From: Conidiobolus coronatus NRRL 28638
Taxonomy: Eukaryota; Entomophthoromycota; Entomophthoromycetes; Entomophthorales; Conidiobolaceae
NCBI GenBank assembly: GCA_001566745.1
Contig: KQ964419.1
Coordinates: 365,745 to 406,576 of the forward strand
DNA length: 40,832 nt
Direction of reading: 5' to 3'
The notes below the pieces were generated by a model. It worked only from the letters and a program-made list of their open reading frames with translations. It searched no databases and was not told the origin of the DNA. The position numbers and the translations under genes are program-made. Below are positions 12,901 through 23,059 of the stretch, one piece after another; the first letter of the stretch is position 1; the number at the start of each line of letters is the position of its first letter.

Positions 12901-14659
12901 AATACTAAATTTTTAGCAGAGTTACCTTCCGTTAGGATTAGTGTACAATCCTTTGATTTAGCAGTACCTGCATTGATTGCATCCATTAAGTTAGGGATAC
13001 CCGTTATAGATCTTGATTTTTTACCATCCGTTGTAGCAGCTTTGCCAGCTTCCTTATTTTCTAAGAAATCTTTTATTTTCGTAACTATTTCGGAAGACTT
13101 TAATTTTTTCTTAAAGCTATCATTCATTTCATACTTAGAACCAAAGTTTGCAGGAGGCAAGGTCATATTCTCTTTAGTTTGAGAGTCAAAGGAGGGATTT
13201 TCAATTTGACAATTTACAAAGAGCATAAATTGATTCTTAATGTATAGAGACTTAGTTTTTACCTTTTTCTTACTATCGTCAATAGCATCTCTAATAACCG
13301 AGACTATTTGCTCTGCTACGTGATTTAAATGAGTACCACCTTTGGGTGTAGCTATTGAGTTTACAAAACTAATCTGCTGGAATTCGTCTTCGGATTTGCA
13401 AGCAATAACTTCCCACCTTGTATTACTCTTATCATGAAGAACTTTAATAGGATTTTCATCTTCATCCTTGGGCAAGTACATTTCAACGTACTCTTTAAAG
13501 TTTTTAATAGCTATTTTTGACCCATTTAAGTAAACGCCAACATCTTTTACACATCCAGCCAAATCATAAACACGTCTCTTTAACAATCCAACAGCATCTT
13601 CATCCAATTTTTCCATTCCAAACTTTTCCAAATCAGGTTTAAAACTAATTCTCGTATATTCCTCCTTCTTACTATTTTTTAAAATTTTTGGAGGATTTAA
13701 AACGGACATGTTATTAGTAAATTTTTGATAATACTTTTGCTCACTCTCCTTACTAGCAGTTTCTACAATAAATTCTGTTGAAAAAATATTACACAATTTG
13801 GCACCGTAACCATTTCTACCTCCCGTTACTTTTTTATCATTATCGTTATAATTGGAACTGGTTAATAAATGCCCAAAAATTAATTCTGGAACATAAACTT
13901 TTTCTTTTTGGTGTAATTGAATAGGAATACCTTTACCATCATTATGAACTGAAATAAGATTATTTTCAGGGTCTATAGTAACTTTAATATTTTTCATTGA
14001 TGGATCTCTTTGCTTATTATCGGCGGCATTAACTAAAATTTCATCGAAAATTTTATAAAAACCGGGGGATATGCTAATGGTTTTGTATTCCATTTTTTTC
14101 TCTTCTTCATTATAAACCCACTGCTTTTGTTCGTTTCTTTCCGTTGAACCGATATAAGTGTCGGGTCTGAGTAAGATATGCTCTAGTTGGGTCTTCTTTT
14201 GATAAATTTGCTCGATAGTCTTGCCCTTTTCTAAATCGCGGAACTCTTCTGGGGTGGGGGATGGTCCTTCATCTTCGTCAATATCCATATCCGAGCCGTC
14301 GCCATTTTCTTTGGGAGTGCTTACCTTTTTCGCAGAATTAGCACTTTTACCAGCTGCATTCTTTCTAGGACCCCTTGGCTTAGCTGGCTTTTTACTCGTC
14401 GAAGTCTCGCTAGTAGCGTCGGTTGACTCTCCATCAGCTAATTTTAAGCGCTTATTTGGTGCTTCCTTACCAGCTGCCTAAAAATAAAAAAGATGTAAGT
14501 AGAGTTAATTTAAATAAGTTGCTAGTTTACTTTGGTAGCTTTTTTAGCCTTAGTAGCTTTTTCTGATTTTTCGGGAGTTGGTCGAAAAGTGTCATCGTCA
14601 TTGGTGTCACTTAAATGAAAGCTCAAAGCTTGATTATCTTCAAATTCATCGGAAGACAT
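9942..14659 (-). CDS. TOP2: DNA topoisomerase II (2 exons)
   Basis: Type IIA topoisomerase: ATP-driven double-strand passage that decatenates and relaxes nuclear DNA. Exon 1 is 14659-14531 and exon 2 is 14477-9942, giving 1554 aa against 1,428 (yeast) to about 1,530 (human). The longer form depends on a short first exon coding an acidic then lysine-rich N-terminus; starting inside exon 2 would lose about 106 residues. In order: GHKL ATPase (FDEILVNAADN with E189 and N197; GGRNGYGAKLCN around 262-273), transducer QTK motif, TOPRIM (EGNSAK near 558; DQDHDGSHIKG near 637), winged-helix catalytic tyrosine Y890 in AGAARYLSTK, then tower and C-gate. The tail (about residue 1290 onward) is low complexity, acidic and lysine/serine-rich with NLS-like stretches. 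A 33-bp tandem duplication lies near residues 1035-1057, and a PIP-box-like QRKITDMF near 1344. All catalytic residues are present. One intron only, in contrast to neighbouring SMC6 with fourteen. Confidence 0.97.
10989..11011 (-). repeat. GAA/GAG trinucleotide repeat inside TOP2
   Basis: On the plus strand this is a run of CTT units, coding a run of glutamates (QNQEEEEEEESSE context) between the tower/C-gate part of topoisomerase II and its tail. Such a run is prone to slippage and probably varies in length between strains, but the second point is inference. Confidence 0.7.
11443..11502 (-). repeat. 33-bp in-frame tandem duplication inside TOP2
   Basis: A 27-nt block at 11443-11469 recurs at 11476-11502 with a single difference, period 33 bp (11 codons). 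It encodes two copies of a lysine-rich motif, EKS(T/K)AQDK, inserted in a loop just before the segment NSLQDYCGNSSIEY. The near-identity suggests a recent duplication. The reading frame is kept. Confidence 0.85.
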
Positions 14660-16321
14660 ATTTAATAATAAGAAAGCTTAATTAATAATATAAAGTAGTA
14701 TTGAAAGATAGATTGTTATTTGATTATGAATTAATTTTTAGCTATCTTTCGTTTTATTTATAATAAAATCTTGCTTTTAAGATATTGTCACATTGATTTA
14801 AGGGTATAAATATTAGTTACATTTATTATTAATTAATTATTATTATGGGATTGACCTTATTAATTAAATCCAGTTTCTAATAATTATTAAATTTAAACAT
14901 TTAATAAATGTAAAATTAACTGGTTTAATTAGACTAAAAATTTTAAAGTTTTCAGAATTGTAAATGATTGTTATTATTTTCGTATATAGTTAAAATATTT
15001 TGCTATAGTCTAATCTGATTACTTCTTACATTCAGTCATTAATTTAGCATATAAAATATCATTAAATATCATATTTTATTTTTAAATTTTGCGTTTAATA
15101 TTACAGAATGGAACTCAGCGATATGCTTGATCGTAATATTTAATATTAAAAATATCAAAAGAGAGCATGAGAGTTAAAGAAGTTAATAATAATCATATGT
15201 TAATATCAGTTCACTCAAAGTCTATAAAGATTTCTAATCAATTCAACTCGAATTGTTTGAACATTGTAAAATAATTTTTATTTTTATTTTAACAAAAAGA
15301 CTTGAGTTCCTATAGATTTTTTAAAGAAGAGTAAATAATAATTACATAACTCAATATAATGTTGTCAAATTTAATTAGTAAAGTAATTGACTATATGTTT
15401 TATGAATATTAAAAGTCAAAGCTAATAAAATTTTACTGACTTAATGAAATCTTTAATATTATTTAACTTCACCAATGATTTAAAATCTTATTAAAGATAT
15501 CATATATTAAGCTAAATAATATTTAATAATAATATTGATTTATAATATCAACTATAGTTAGTATAGTACAAAGTTATTTTATGAATTAATACATTATACT
15601 CTACAATTTTATAGCGGAATAATTTTACAGTGATATTATTATAAAAATATACTCAAATAAATTGAATAATAATTAATGATTTATTTAGAAATAAAAAAGT
15701 ATCTCCACTTGAATAAAAAACTTCATAATAATATTGAGTCAGAAAACTTGAAAGAATCATTATTATTCTTGTTCAAAGTGATTCAATGAAGTTAAATTTT
15801 AAAAATTCTTGGTCACTTACTAAAATTTTATTAAACAATGCCTACCTCTATTTATTTAACTAATTTAGTATTTTGAGTCCAATTTTTATATCTTAATCCT
15901 AATATAATCTATTCTTTACTCATATCATCTCTTAATACAAATAATTATAATAATAATTAGATTATTTCATTTTAACACTGCTCTATTAAAATTCCCCCTA
16001 ATCAGCGTAATATACTGCAAGGAAAACTATTCTTAATGAAATTAGTTCAAATCTAATTTTTTTTATTAATTTAGATTTCGGAAATATTTTTAAAAATTAA
16101 CTTGATTATTATAATACACTTGTTATATTTATAAGAACAGTGCTAGCGTAATGATCATAGTGAATTAGCCAATAAATATCAAGTAAATCCATATAAAATA
16201 ACCAAATTGCTTTATTTAGACAATAATAATAATATTGAGATTACTAAAGTTAAATTTTGGTGTAAAATAAAATCTTACTATCTAAGTTTCAATTAGTTTA
16301 ATACTGAATCAAGTTAGCATT
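14660..16321. other. AT-rich spacer between TOP2 and transporter 1
   Basis: This holds the divergent promoters of topoisomerase II and the first amino acid transporter. I see no coding frame, RNA gene or duplicated block. Confidence 0.5.
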
Positions 16322-16329
16322 TATAAAAG
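16322..16329 (+). promoter_or_regulatory. TATA box of transporter 1
   Basis: TATAAAAG lies 69 nt upstream of the ATG at 16398, at the usual distance for a fungal class II core promoter. Equivalent boxes precede the other two transporters, the intact P450 and the 7TM receptor. Confidence 0.55.
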
Positions 16330-16397
16330 GACAGGTAAAATCATTTAAAAATAATTAAAAATAATAACAATCTATACATATTATAAACGAATAATTA

Positions 16398-17942
16398 ATG
16401 GTTTTCTTTAAATCTCGTCGAATAGACCAAATAACAGATTTCACGGAAGGTATTGGTATAAGTTCTGAAGGAATTCAAATAAGTAAAGATTATATCATTA
16501 ACTTTGAACAACTACGCCACAATCTTAAAGAGTGTCCCGTTTGTAAATATGGACGCGGACACGGTGGTATAATAGAGGAATACTCTCGCGATCGTGTAGC
16601 TTCTAGTTTTTCAATAATAATCAATACGGTTAGTATATTCACCGTTGCGGTATGTCCATCTATGCCATGGATATTTTCTCAAGCTGGATGGTTTGCAATA
16701 GTTGTAATTTTATGGATTGGTTTATTAACTTGGATAGGGTGCAAATACTTGATAAAAGCCTTATACTCGGTTGAAGGTCACAGACTTTATGATTATACTA
16801 GTTTAGCAACTCATCACTTTGGGTATTGGGCGGGTATAGTAGCTAGATTAGTTTCTCATTTTATTCAAATTTGTACAGTTGGAGTACTTGTAGTTAGTAT
16901 TTTAGACAATTTTAAGTTATTTTTTAGTTATTTAGGGTATAATGATATTGTTGGGGATTATTTTAATTTAAGGTATAATTAAATTTATATTTATTATGAT
17001 TTTATACTAATTATTTTATATAGTGCACTGTTAGCAATTATATCAATAGCAATACCTGGCTACTTTATTAGAAATATGAATGATGCAACTTTAACATCGT
17101 AATAAGTTATTAAACTCTATAATTTCATTTATTAACATATCATTGTAGAGCTATTGGATCTATAAACGTAATCTCAATCCTACTAGTCAGTATAATTCAA
17201 TGTCGCCCAAACTACCTCGAACACCCCCCTCATTATAATCTCTTTCGCCCTAAAAAATCAGTCAATAGCTTTAACTTTGTACTCTTTTGCTTCTCTGGCA
17301 TGCTAAACTTTCCTCACTTGGAACGTAGTATGAGAAATCCAAAAAATTGGGATAGAGACATTGGCTTAGGAACTATTTTTACTTGTTTTAATTTTATTAT
17401 TATTGGTGTTATGGGCTATTGGGCCTTTGGTAAACAGGTTAAAATTAGTTTTTATGAAAATTTGCCTAAAAGTAAGTTACTTAATATAGTATAATTATAG
17501 CTAAAACTAATTGATTCTAGCATGGACGGTGATTTACTTAACAGTAACATTTATAATTCAAGCTCACACTAGTTCCCTAACGAATATGATACTTGTAGTT
17601 GATGAAGAACGCCCTCTACTTCGAGGCAAATTAAAAAGAAATCGCTTACTATCCCAGTTAATCTACATAACCGTTCATTGTATACCATACCTAATAATGT
17701 GGCTATTAATAATAGGTATTAAGTTTTTTGAAACTTTTACTAATTTAACGGGCTCAATAAGTGGTGTTTATTTTAGTGTTATATTCCCTATTGTATATTA
17801 TTTATTAGGGAATTATAAGAATATAAATTGGAAATATGATTTTATACCAATTTTTATAATGTTAGTCTTTGGTTTAACTATGGGTAATTACTTTATTTAT
17901 GTTAGTGTATTGGAATTAATTAAAAGTATTAAAAAATTTTAA
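16398..17942 (+). CDS. Amino acid transporter, AAAP (Aa_trans) family, paralog 1 (4 exons)
   Basis: Multi-pass membrane permease of the amino acid/auxin permease group, which includes fungal vacuolar AVT exporters and animal VGAT/SLC36/38. Substrate and direction cannot be read from sequence. Exons: 16398-16972, 17024-17098, 17149-17471, 17521-17942; 464 aa. The first membrane segment carries the family pattern PSMPWIFSQAGWF. Mid-protein FPHLERSMRNPKNW and GVMGYWAFG match the family's conserved 'ERSM..P' and 'GY.AFG' motifs. About ten hydrophobic segments can be counted. The hydrophilic N-terminus contains a CxxC pair (C46, C49, in ECPVCKYG). Intron phases are 2, 2 and 1, identical to the two paralogs downstream. 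The start is the first ATG after a TATA box. It is most similar to paralog 2, clearly less to paralog 3. Confidence 0.88.
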
Positions 17943-18246
17943 TAAAAATATAAATTAACATTATTATAATATAATTGTATTTATTTCACTATGTAATATT
18001 ATATCAATAGTGTGTAAATTAAAAGAGTAGTTATTATATATATATATATATAAATTTGAATTATTTCAATAATATATAAAGCATTAGTATTTTAGAAAAA
18101 GTTTAGTGATACAATAATAAAACCATTTAACAAAAACAATAATATATATCTTTTTCGAAAATAATTATATATTATGCAAATATTAAAATTAAAATTATTA
18201 AACTAAGCCATGGAAAATTACAATAATAGTAAATATTACATGACAT
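17943..18246. other. Short spacer with TA microsatellite
   Basis: 3' flank of transporter 1, then a (TA)9 run at 18035-18052, then the upstream flank of the tRNA gene. No gene is seen. Confidence 0.6.
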
Positions 18247-18320
18247 GCTTCCATGGCGCAATTGGCTAGCGCGTCCGACTGTTAATCGGGAGGTTGGTGG
18301 TTCAAGCCCACCTGGGAGCG
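18247..18320 (+). tRNA. tRNA-Asn (anticodon GTT)
   Basis: Complete 74-nt cloverleaf without an intron. The acceptor 5' GCTTCCA pairs with 3' TGGGAGC (one T-G wobble) and G follows as discriminator. The D arm GCGC...GCGC has the AATTGGCTA loop. The anticodon stem TCCGA/TCGGG carries loop CTGTTAA with GTT at positions 34-36. The T arm GGTGG/CCACC encloses TTCAAGC. The internal A and B box promoters are therefore intact. No CCA is encoded, as expected for a nuclear eukaryotic gene. Confidence 0.96.
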
Positions 18321-18326
18321 AGTATA

Positions 18327-18333
18327 TTTTTTT
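18327..18333 (+). terminator. RNA polymerase III terminator of tRNA-Asn
   Basis: A run of seven T on the coding strand begins six nt after the tRNA end, the standard pol III stop signal. Confidence 0.85.
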
Positions 18334-18473
18334 CTCAAAGTGTTTTAATATTGCTATTTTAAATCCCATAATTAATCCCTTAGTGTAACCAAATCTCTAA
18401 TAACTTAAATATAACTCAACCGGCTTAAAGGTTAAAATATTTTTAATCTAATTTAATAATAAAATAATCTAAT

Positions 18474-19792
18474 ATGAATAGATCTATACCACTACTTAAA
18501 CACTTCGCTAACTCTCCATCCCTTCGGTACCCAATCGCTGTCGCTCCAATGATAGATGTATCTACTCCTCACTACCTACATTTACTAAATCTAATCCACC
18601 CTGAGCACTGTCAATACACTGAGATGATACATTGTCGTGCAGTAACCCGATATAAAGCTAACGATTTAGATTTTAAATTAGGTTTACCACCAACATCAAA
18701 TAGGGTTATTCAATTAGGAGGAAATAATGCAGAAGAATTTGTAAAAAGTGCCAAAGTATTAGAGGAATGGGGGTTTAACGAGTTAAATATAAATTTAGGA
18801 TGTCCAAGCGATAATGTTCAAGTAAATTAAATTAATAGAAATTATTATATTATTATTAACTAACATTATAATTTAGAGTGGTAATTTTGGTGTTAAATTA
18901 ATGAAAGAACCCTTCACAGTTATTAAAATACTAAACTCACTTTACGATTCCGGTATAAGAATCCCTATTACATTAAAAATTAGAATTGGTGTAGATGATT
19001 TGGATGCACCAGGTTTTTTAAATAATTTTGTAATTAATTAATAATTTTAATAATATTATTATTAACTAAAGTTTAGATACAAAATATTCAATTTTATACA
19101 CCAATTAAGCATATTATTATACATTGTAGAAAAGCTTGGTTAAAGGGTTTAAGCCCGAAAAAGAATAGAAATATACCTCCATTAAAGTATGATCAAGTGT
19201 ATAAAATAATTGAAAATTATAAGAATTTAGAATTTACCGTTAATGGTGGTATTTCAAGTATTGAAGAAATACAAAGTAATTTGAATAAGTACCCAAATTT
19301 AAATCAAGTTATGTTAGGAAGAAAATGTAATTAAATTTATTAATGTATTATCTATATATTGATTAATTATTTTAGTTATGAATGATCCAATGTTCTTAAA
19401 AGAAAGTTTAATTGGTAAATAATAAGATATAATATAGATTATATTAAACTAATTAAATTAATTTAGCAACAAATCCTAGTATAAGCTCCAAAGATTTTAA
19501 TTCAGCAGAGTTTATATTAAAACAATATTCAGGTAAATTAAATAACATGAGTAATAATTAATTATTAATAATATCGTGTTTAGAATATTCTGATTTACAG
19601 CACGAAAAAGGTCACAGAGTTGGTGTACTAATCCAACCAACAATGAACTTACTCCCAAGTAAATTAGGAAATTTATACAAGCAAAATTTACCTCATTTAT
19701 TACCAATTGCAATTAAACAAAATTGGAAACCATCAAAGTTATTTATTAATTTATATGAGAAAAGTTTATCAGAATTAAATAATAAAGTTTAG
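18474..19792 (+). CDS. tRNA-dihydrouridine synthase, DusA-like (6 exons)
   Basis: Flavin enzyme that reduces uridine to dihydrouridine in tRNA D loops. Exons: 18474-18821, 18877-19029, 19077-19326, 19376-19414, 19467-19532, 19584-19792; 354 aa. Near the N-terminus is the TIM-barrel start VAPMIDVSTPHY, then YTEMIHCRAV, QLGGNN and NLGCPSDNVQ with the catalytic cysteine C110. These are followed by KLMKEP, KIRIGVDD, HCRKAWLKGLSPKKNR, NGGISS and VMLGRK. The KAWLKGLSPK.NR block and GCPSDNVQ are hallmarks of the DusA branch, not of the eukaryotic Dus1-4 enzymes. The first 18 residues are basic and lack acidic residues, so a mitochondrial site is possible but unproven. The stop overlaps the stop of the convergent NAD kinase by four nt. 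The exon 4-6 junctions rest on frame and GT-AG logic and are a little less certain than the rest. Confidence 0.88.
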
Positions 19793-21422
19793 AAGTAATC
19801 AGTTGAACCTTCATCAGTTTGTCTAGTTCTAAAATTTTGATTCCATTTTAAAAATTCACTAATACGTCCACCCCACTCTAATTGCTCCTCATTCTTACTT
19901 ATTATTATCATTGGATAGGGTGACTGTTTAACTTTAATAATGTCGCCATAATTAACTTTACGATCTAAATCTTTACCGTCGACTGAGAGCTGTAAACTTG
20001 TTCTTGTGTCCTTTGACATCTATAAATTATTAGTTAAATGTTAGTTAATGTGTAAAAGGTTTACTTTTAGAGTTAGCGTAGAATCTATAGGTAGTATAAT
20101 AGGTCTAAAACTTAGAGATCTAGGACAAATTGGCGTTAAGATCATTCCTTGCACTGAAGGGTGAATTATAGGTCCTCCTAAATAAAATTAATAATTTATT
20201 TCTGCAATATAAAATTTAAATTACCTGCAGAAAGTGAATAAGCTGTAGAGCCGGTTGGAGTAGCTACAACCAACCCATCAGCAACACCATTTGTTAAGAA
20301 ACGATCGTCAATAAAACAATTAACACTAGTTAAGTGAGGGGAATTTCCTCTATGTAAATTAATTTCATTCATTATCATTACGCTATCTAAGCCAAATTAA
20401 TAACAATTATATAAAATTATTATAAAATTACCTTGATATTTACTACCCCATTTTAAAGGAATTTGCTTATTAAAATTATCTATTAATTTACATTCTAATC
20501 GAGATCTAAATAGTACAGGACTACCGTGATCGAATAGTTGAGTTAACTGAGTAATAGAATCTTTAACATCTAATAAATTAATTAGTTAATTAATTATATG
20601 AATAATATTAAATTACCAAAAGGTAACAAAAACCCTAAATGACCCATACTAAAACTAATTATTGGAGGGCACCAATTATTAAATAAAGAAGAAGAGTGCA
20701 AAATTGTACCATCGCCACCCAAAGTAATTACTAAGTCAATGCATCTAGTTAAATCTGGAATTTGATGAGTTTGAAATTGTTGAACTTTAGCTGGTAATTT
20801 TTGAATTGTATCCAAACTTAAGTGAGGTTCAACAATTAAATTTAACTCTGGATTTAATTCCGTTAAAAAACTATTAAAAGTTAGTAGTGTAAAATCAAAT
20901 AAAGTTAACTTACTTTGTAATATTAACTAAAGTTCTAATAACTTCCAAATTATTAGGTTTTGATAAAATTAATATATTACGTGGTGAGTCTTCATACTTT
21001 AAATAATATTGCTGATTACTAAAAAATTAATAATTAATAAAAAATTAATNNNNNNNNNNNNNNNNNNNNNNNNNNNNNNNNNNNNNNNNNNNNNNNNNNN
21101 NNNNNNNNNNNNNNNNNNNNNNNNNNNNNNNNNNNNNNNNNNNNNNNNNNNNNNNNNNNNNNNNNNNNNNNNNNNNNNNNNNNNNNNNNNNNNNNNNNNN
21201 NNNNNNNNNNNNNNNNNNNNNNNNNNNNNNNNNNNNNNNNNNNNNNNNNNNNNNNNNNNNNNNNNNNNNNNNNNNNNNNNNNNNNNNNNNNNNNNNNNNN
21301 NNATCTTTTAACTCTAATTTTGTATTATTATTAATTGATAATAATTTTGTTGAATTATGTATAAATTGCGTTAAGTATTTATTTTTGTATTTTAATAAGT
21401 TTTTATTTAATCTTAATATCAT
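19789..21422 (-). CDS. NAD(H) kinase, probably mitochondrial (at least 7 exons; interrupted by an assembly gap)
   Basis: Phosphorylates NAD(H) to NADP(H). Visible exons on the minus strand: 21422 down to the gap, 21018-20914, 20870-20617, 20569-20432, 20386-20225, 20177-20065, 20019-19789. Hallmarks in order: [13 protein letters not shown] (the GGDGT nucleotide motif), [19 protein letters not shown] (NE motif), [34 protein letters not shown], then the beta-rich C-terminus DGKDL...KVKQSPYP. The N-terminus ([16 protein letters not shown] and onward) is basic, hydrophobic and free of acidic residues until about residue 37, like a mitochondrial presequence. A Pos5-type mitochondrial kinase is therefore inferred. 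The 253-N gap falls between the presequence exon and the second visible exon, so total length and exon count cannot be given. Overlaps the DUS stop; divergent from the TXNL4B-like gene. Confidence 0.9.
21050..21302. other. Assembly gap (253 N)
   Basis: Undetermined bases inside the NAD kinase gene. The gap probably hides the 3' part of its first exon and part of an intron, possibly a whole small exon. Confidence 1.
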
Positions 21423-21602
21423 TTTAATTTTACTTATGTTTGTAATGTGATCTGATTAAATTTTAATTAGTAGTCCATTAAATTTAAATTTAATAATATG
21501 GGAATTATTTAATCTGATAATAATCCCATAATAGTTATAAATTATTAATTTAGCTAAATAAGGGTTAGACCATATAATTTACTACTATACTATTTATAAA
21601 TA
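21423..21602. promoter_or_regulatory. 180-bp bidirectional promoter region
   Basis: The NAD kinase ATG (minus strand) and the TXNL4B-like ATG (plus strand) are only 180 nt apart, so both promoters and 5' UTRs must fit here. TATAAATA at 21595-21602 abuts the plus-strand ATG and is too close to be its TATA box. Confidence 0.6.
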
Positions 21603-22144
21603 ATGAATATATTACCTTCACTAAATACAAAAATTGAAATAGATCAAAAAATACTTACAACTTTGGATAAAGTTTTAGTATTACGATTTGGTAAATGTAA
21701 TTCTATTGATACTCAAAAACAAGATAATATAGTAATTTAAACACAAATTTTTGTAAACTATTAACTTAATAATATTCAGTTAGAAAAAAGTCACAAATTA
21801 GTGTCAAAATTCGCTGAAATTTACACTATTGAGTCCGATAATTGCCCTGAGTATATTGAATACTTTGAAATTTATACCCTACCAACTACAATATTCTTCT
21901 TTAATTCGAACCATTTACGAATAGACTTTGGGTAACTTAATTCAAATTCATACGAATATTAAACTAATTTTAATTTAGTACTTTAGATAATACTAAGTTT
22001 GTTGGAAATTTTCAAATTAAACAAGATTTTATAGATTTGGTAGAAGTATTGTATAGGGGAGGTAAGAGGGGGAAAGTTATGTTTAATTCACCAATTCCAA
22101 GGGAAAGGGTTAGAGGTGTTGACTTATTGTATAAAGGTTATTAA
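21603..22144 (+). CDS. TXNL4B/Dim1-like splicing protein (3 exons)
   Basis: Small thioredoxin-fold protein of the DIM1/TXNL4 family. Members are spliceosome-associated (U5 snRNP Dib1/TXNL4A) or the related TXNL4B. Exons: 21603-21731, 21780-21931, 21979-22144; 148 aa, matching the 149-aa length of TXNL4B. Seen: KVLVLRFGK in the first beta strand, [44 protein letters not shown] and a C-terminal VDLLYKG. The TKFVG and LLY signatures favour the TXNL4B branch over Dib1, which has GTGNNNKINW at that point. There is no CxxC redox centre, as expected for the family. The gene shares a short promoter region with the divergent NAD kinase. Confidence 0.88.
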
Positions 22145-23015
22145 ATAAATTTTTTTGTGTAGCAAATTTACTTAAATCATCTTATAATATTATAATATAC
22201 AGGTCTTAAAAAGTTTGTTAATAATTAACTTACTATTAATAATAATCTTTATTGAAATATATTTGTTAATAATAAAACTAAACACTCGATGGCATTGTAT
22301 ATCAGTTAAAAATTTAATTTTTACTTATTTTACACAAACATTAGTTAATTTCAGTGATAATAGAATGAAATAAATTCAATATAATTGCAATTGTCTAGAA
22401 TATTATAATTATTTATATACATAAAATTCTCTCATATAAATAATGCCATTATAGAGTATAAAAAGGTAAATTTTTTAATAGCTCGTAACCTTGAATGAGT
22501 TATTTGATTGATTTTCATCCTTAATTATAGATCCAACACCTTTCTAATTGAGAACTTGTATGTAGTTTAGTCTAATTTTAAGCTTAAATAAAAAATAATA
22601 ACAGCAAATTAACTATATAAATAAAAGTTAATCATAACAAAAATATTTATTATCAAACTAAATCATAGTAATTTTACCCCATATTTTTCAAATTAAGCTA
22701 ATTTAGTCAAGTTTAATAGTTATTAACTCAAATTTAACTAAAAAAATTAATAGAATATACTGAGTAATAGTTTAATCAATCATTTTATAATATTTACTAG
22801 AGTATATTAATATTATATTATATTTACAGATTTTAACTCCTTTAAATAATTTTAAAGTCAATTCAAGACGTAATTAAAATTTTCTAATTTAGTTGAAAAT
22901 AATAGATTTTTTACTTCTATCAAGATTTTACAATGTCAAGTAGTTTTAGTCTGTTTAATTTTAAAACTAGTTACTAATCATCTTATAAATTGATTAAATT
23001 CAATTAAAATTAGGG
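22145..23015. other. AT-rich spacer upstream of transporter 2
   Basis: 3' flank of the TXNL4B-like gene and upstream flank of transporter 2. No gene, RNA or long repeat is recognised. Confidence 0.5.
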
Positions 23016-23023
23016 TATAAATA
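23016..23023 (+). promoter_or_regulatory. TATA box of transporter 2
   Basis: TATAAATA lies 37 nt upstream of the ATG at 23060, which implies a very short 5' UTR if used. Confidence 0.55.
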
Positions 23024-23059
23024 GTGTTTTTATTGTTTTCTCTTTAATAATTATAATTA

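Noticed and set aside
14261-14288. Start of TOP2 at the in-frame ATG inside exon 2
   Set aside because: A good upstream exon with GT-AG junction, matching phase and its own ATG extends the protein to an acidic N-terminus, so the upstream start is preferred.
14221-14481. 86-codon plus-strand frame over the TOP2 N-terminus
   Set aside because: Antisense shadow of TOP2 exon 2; it stops at the exon edge.
18172-18369. 65-codon minus-strand frame with PGGLEPPTSRLTVGRAS-like text
   Set aside because: It is the reverse complement of the tRNA-Asn gene. Such frames are a well-known source of false proteins in databases.
21009-21311. Open frames across the run of N
   Set aside because: Made of undetermined bases.
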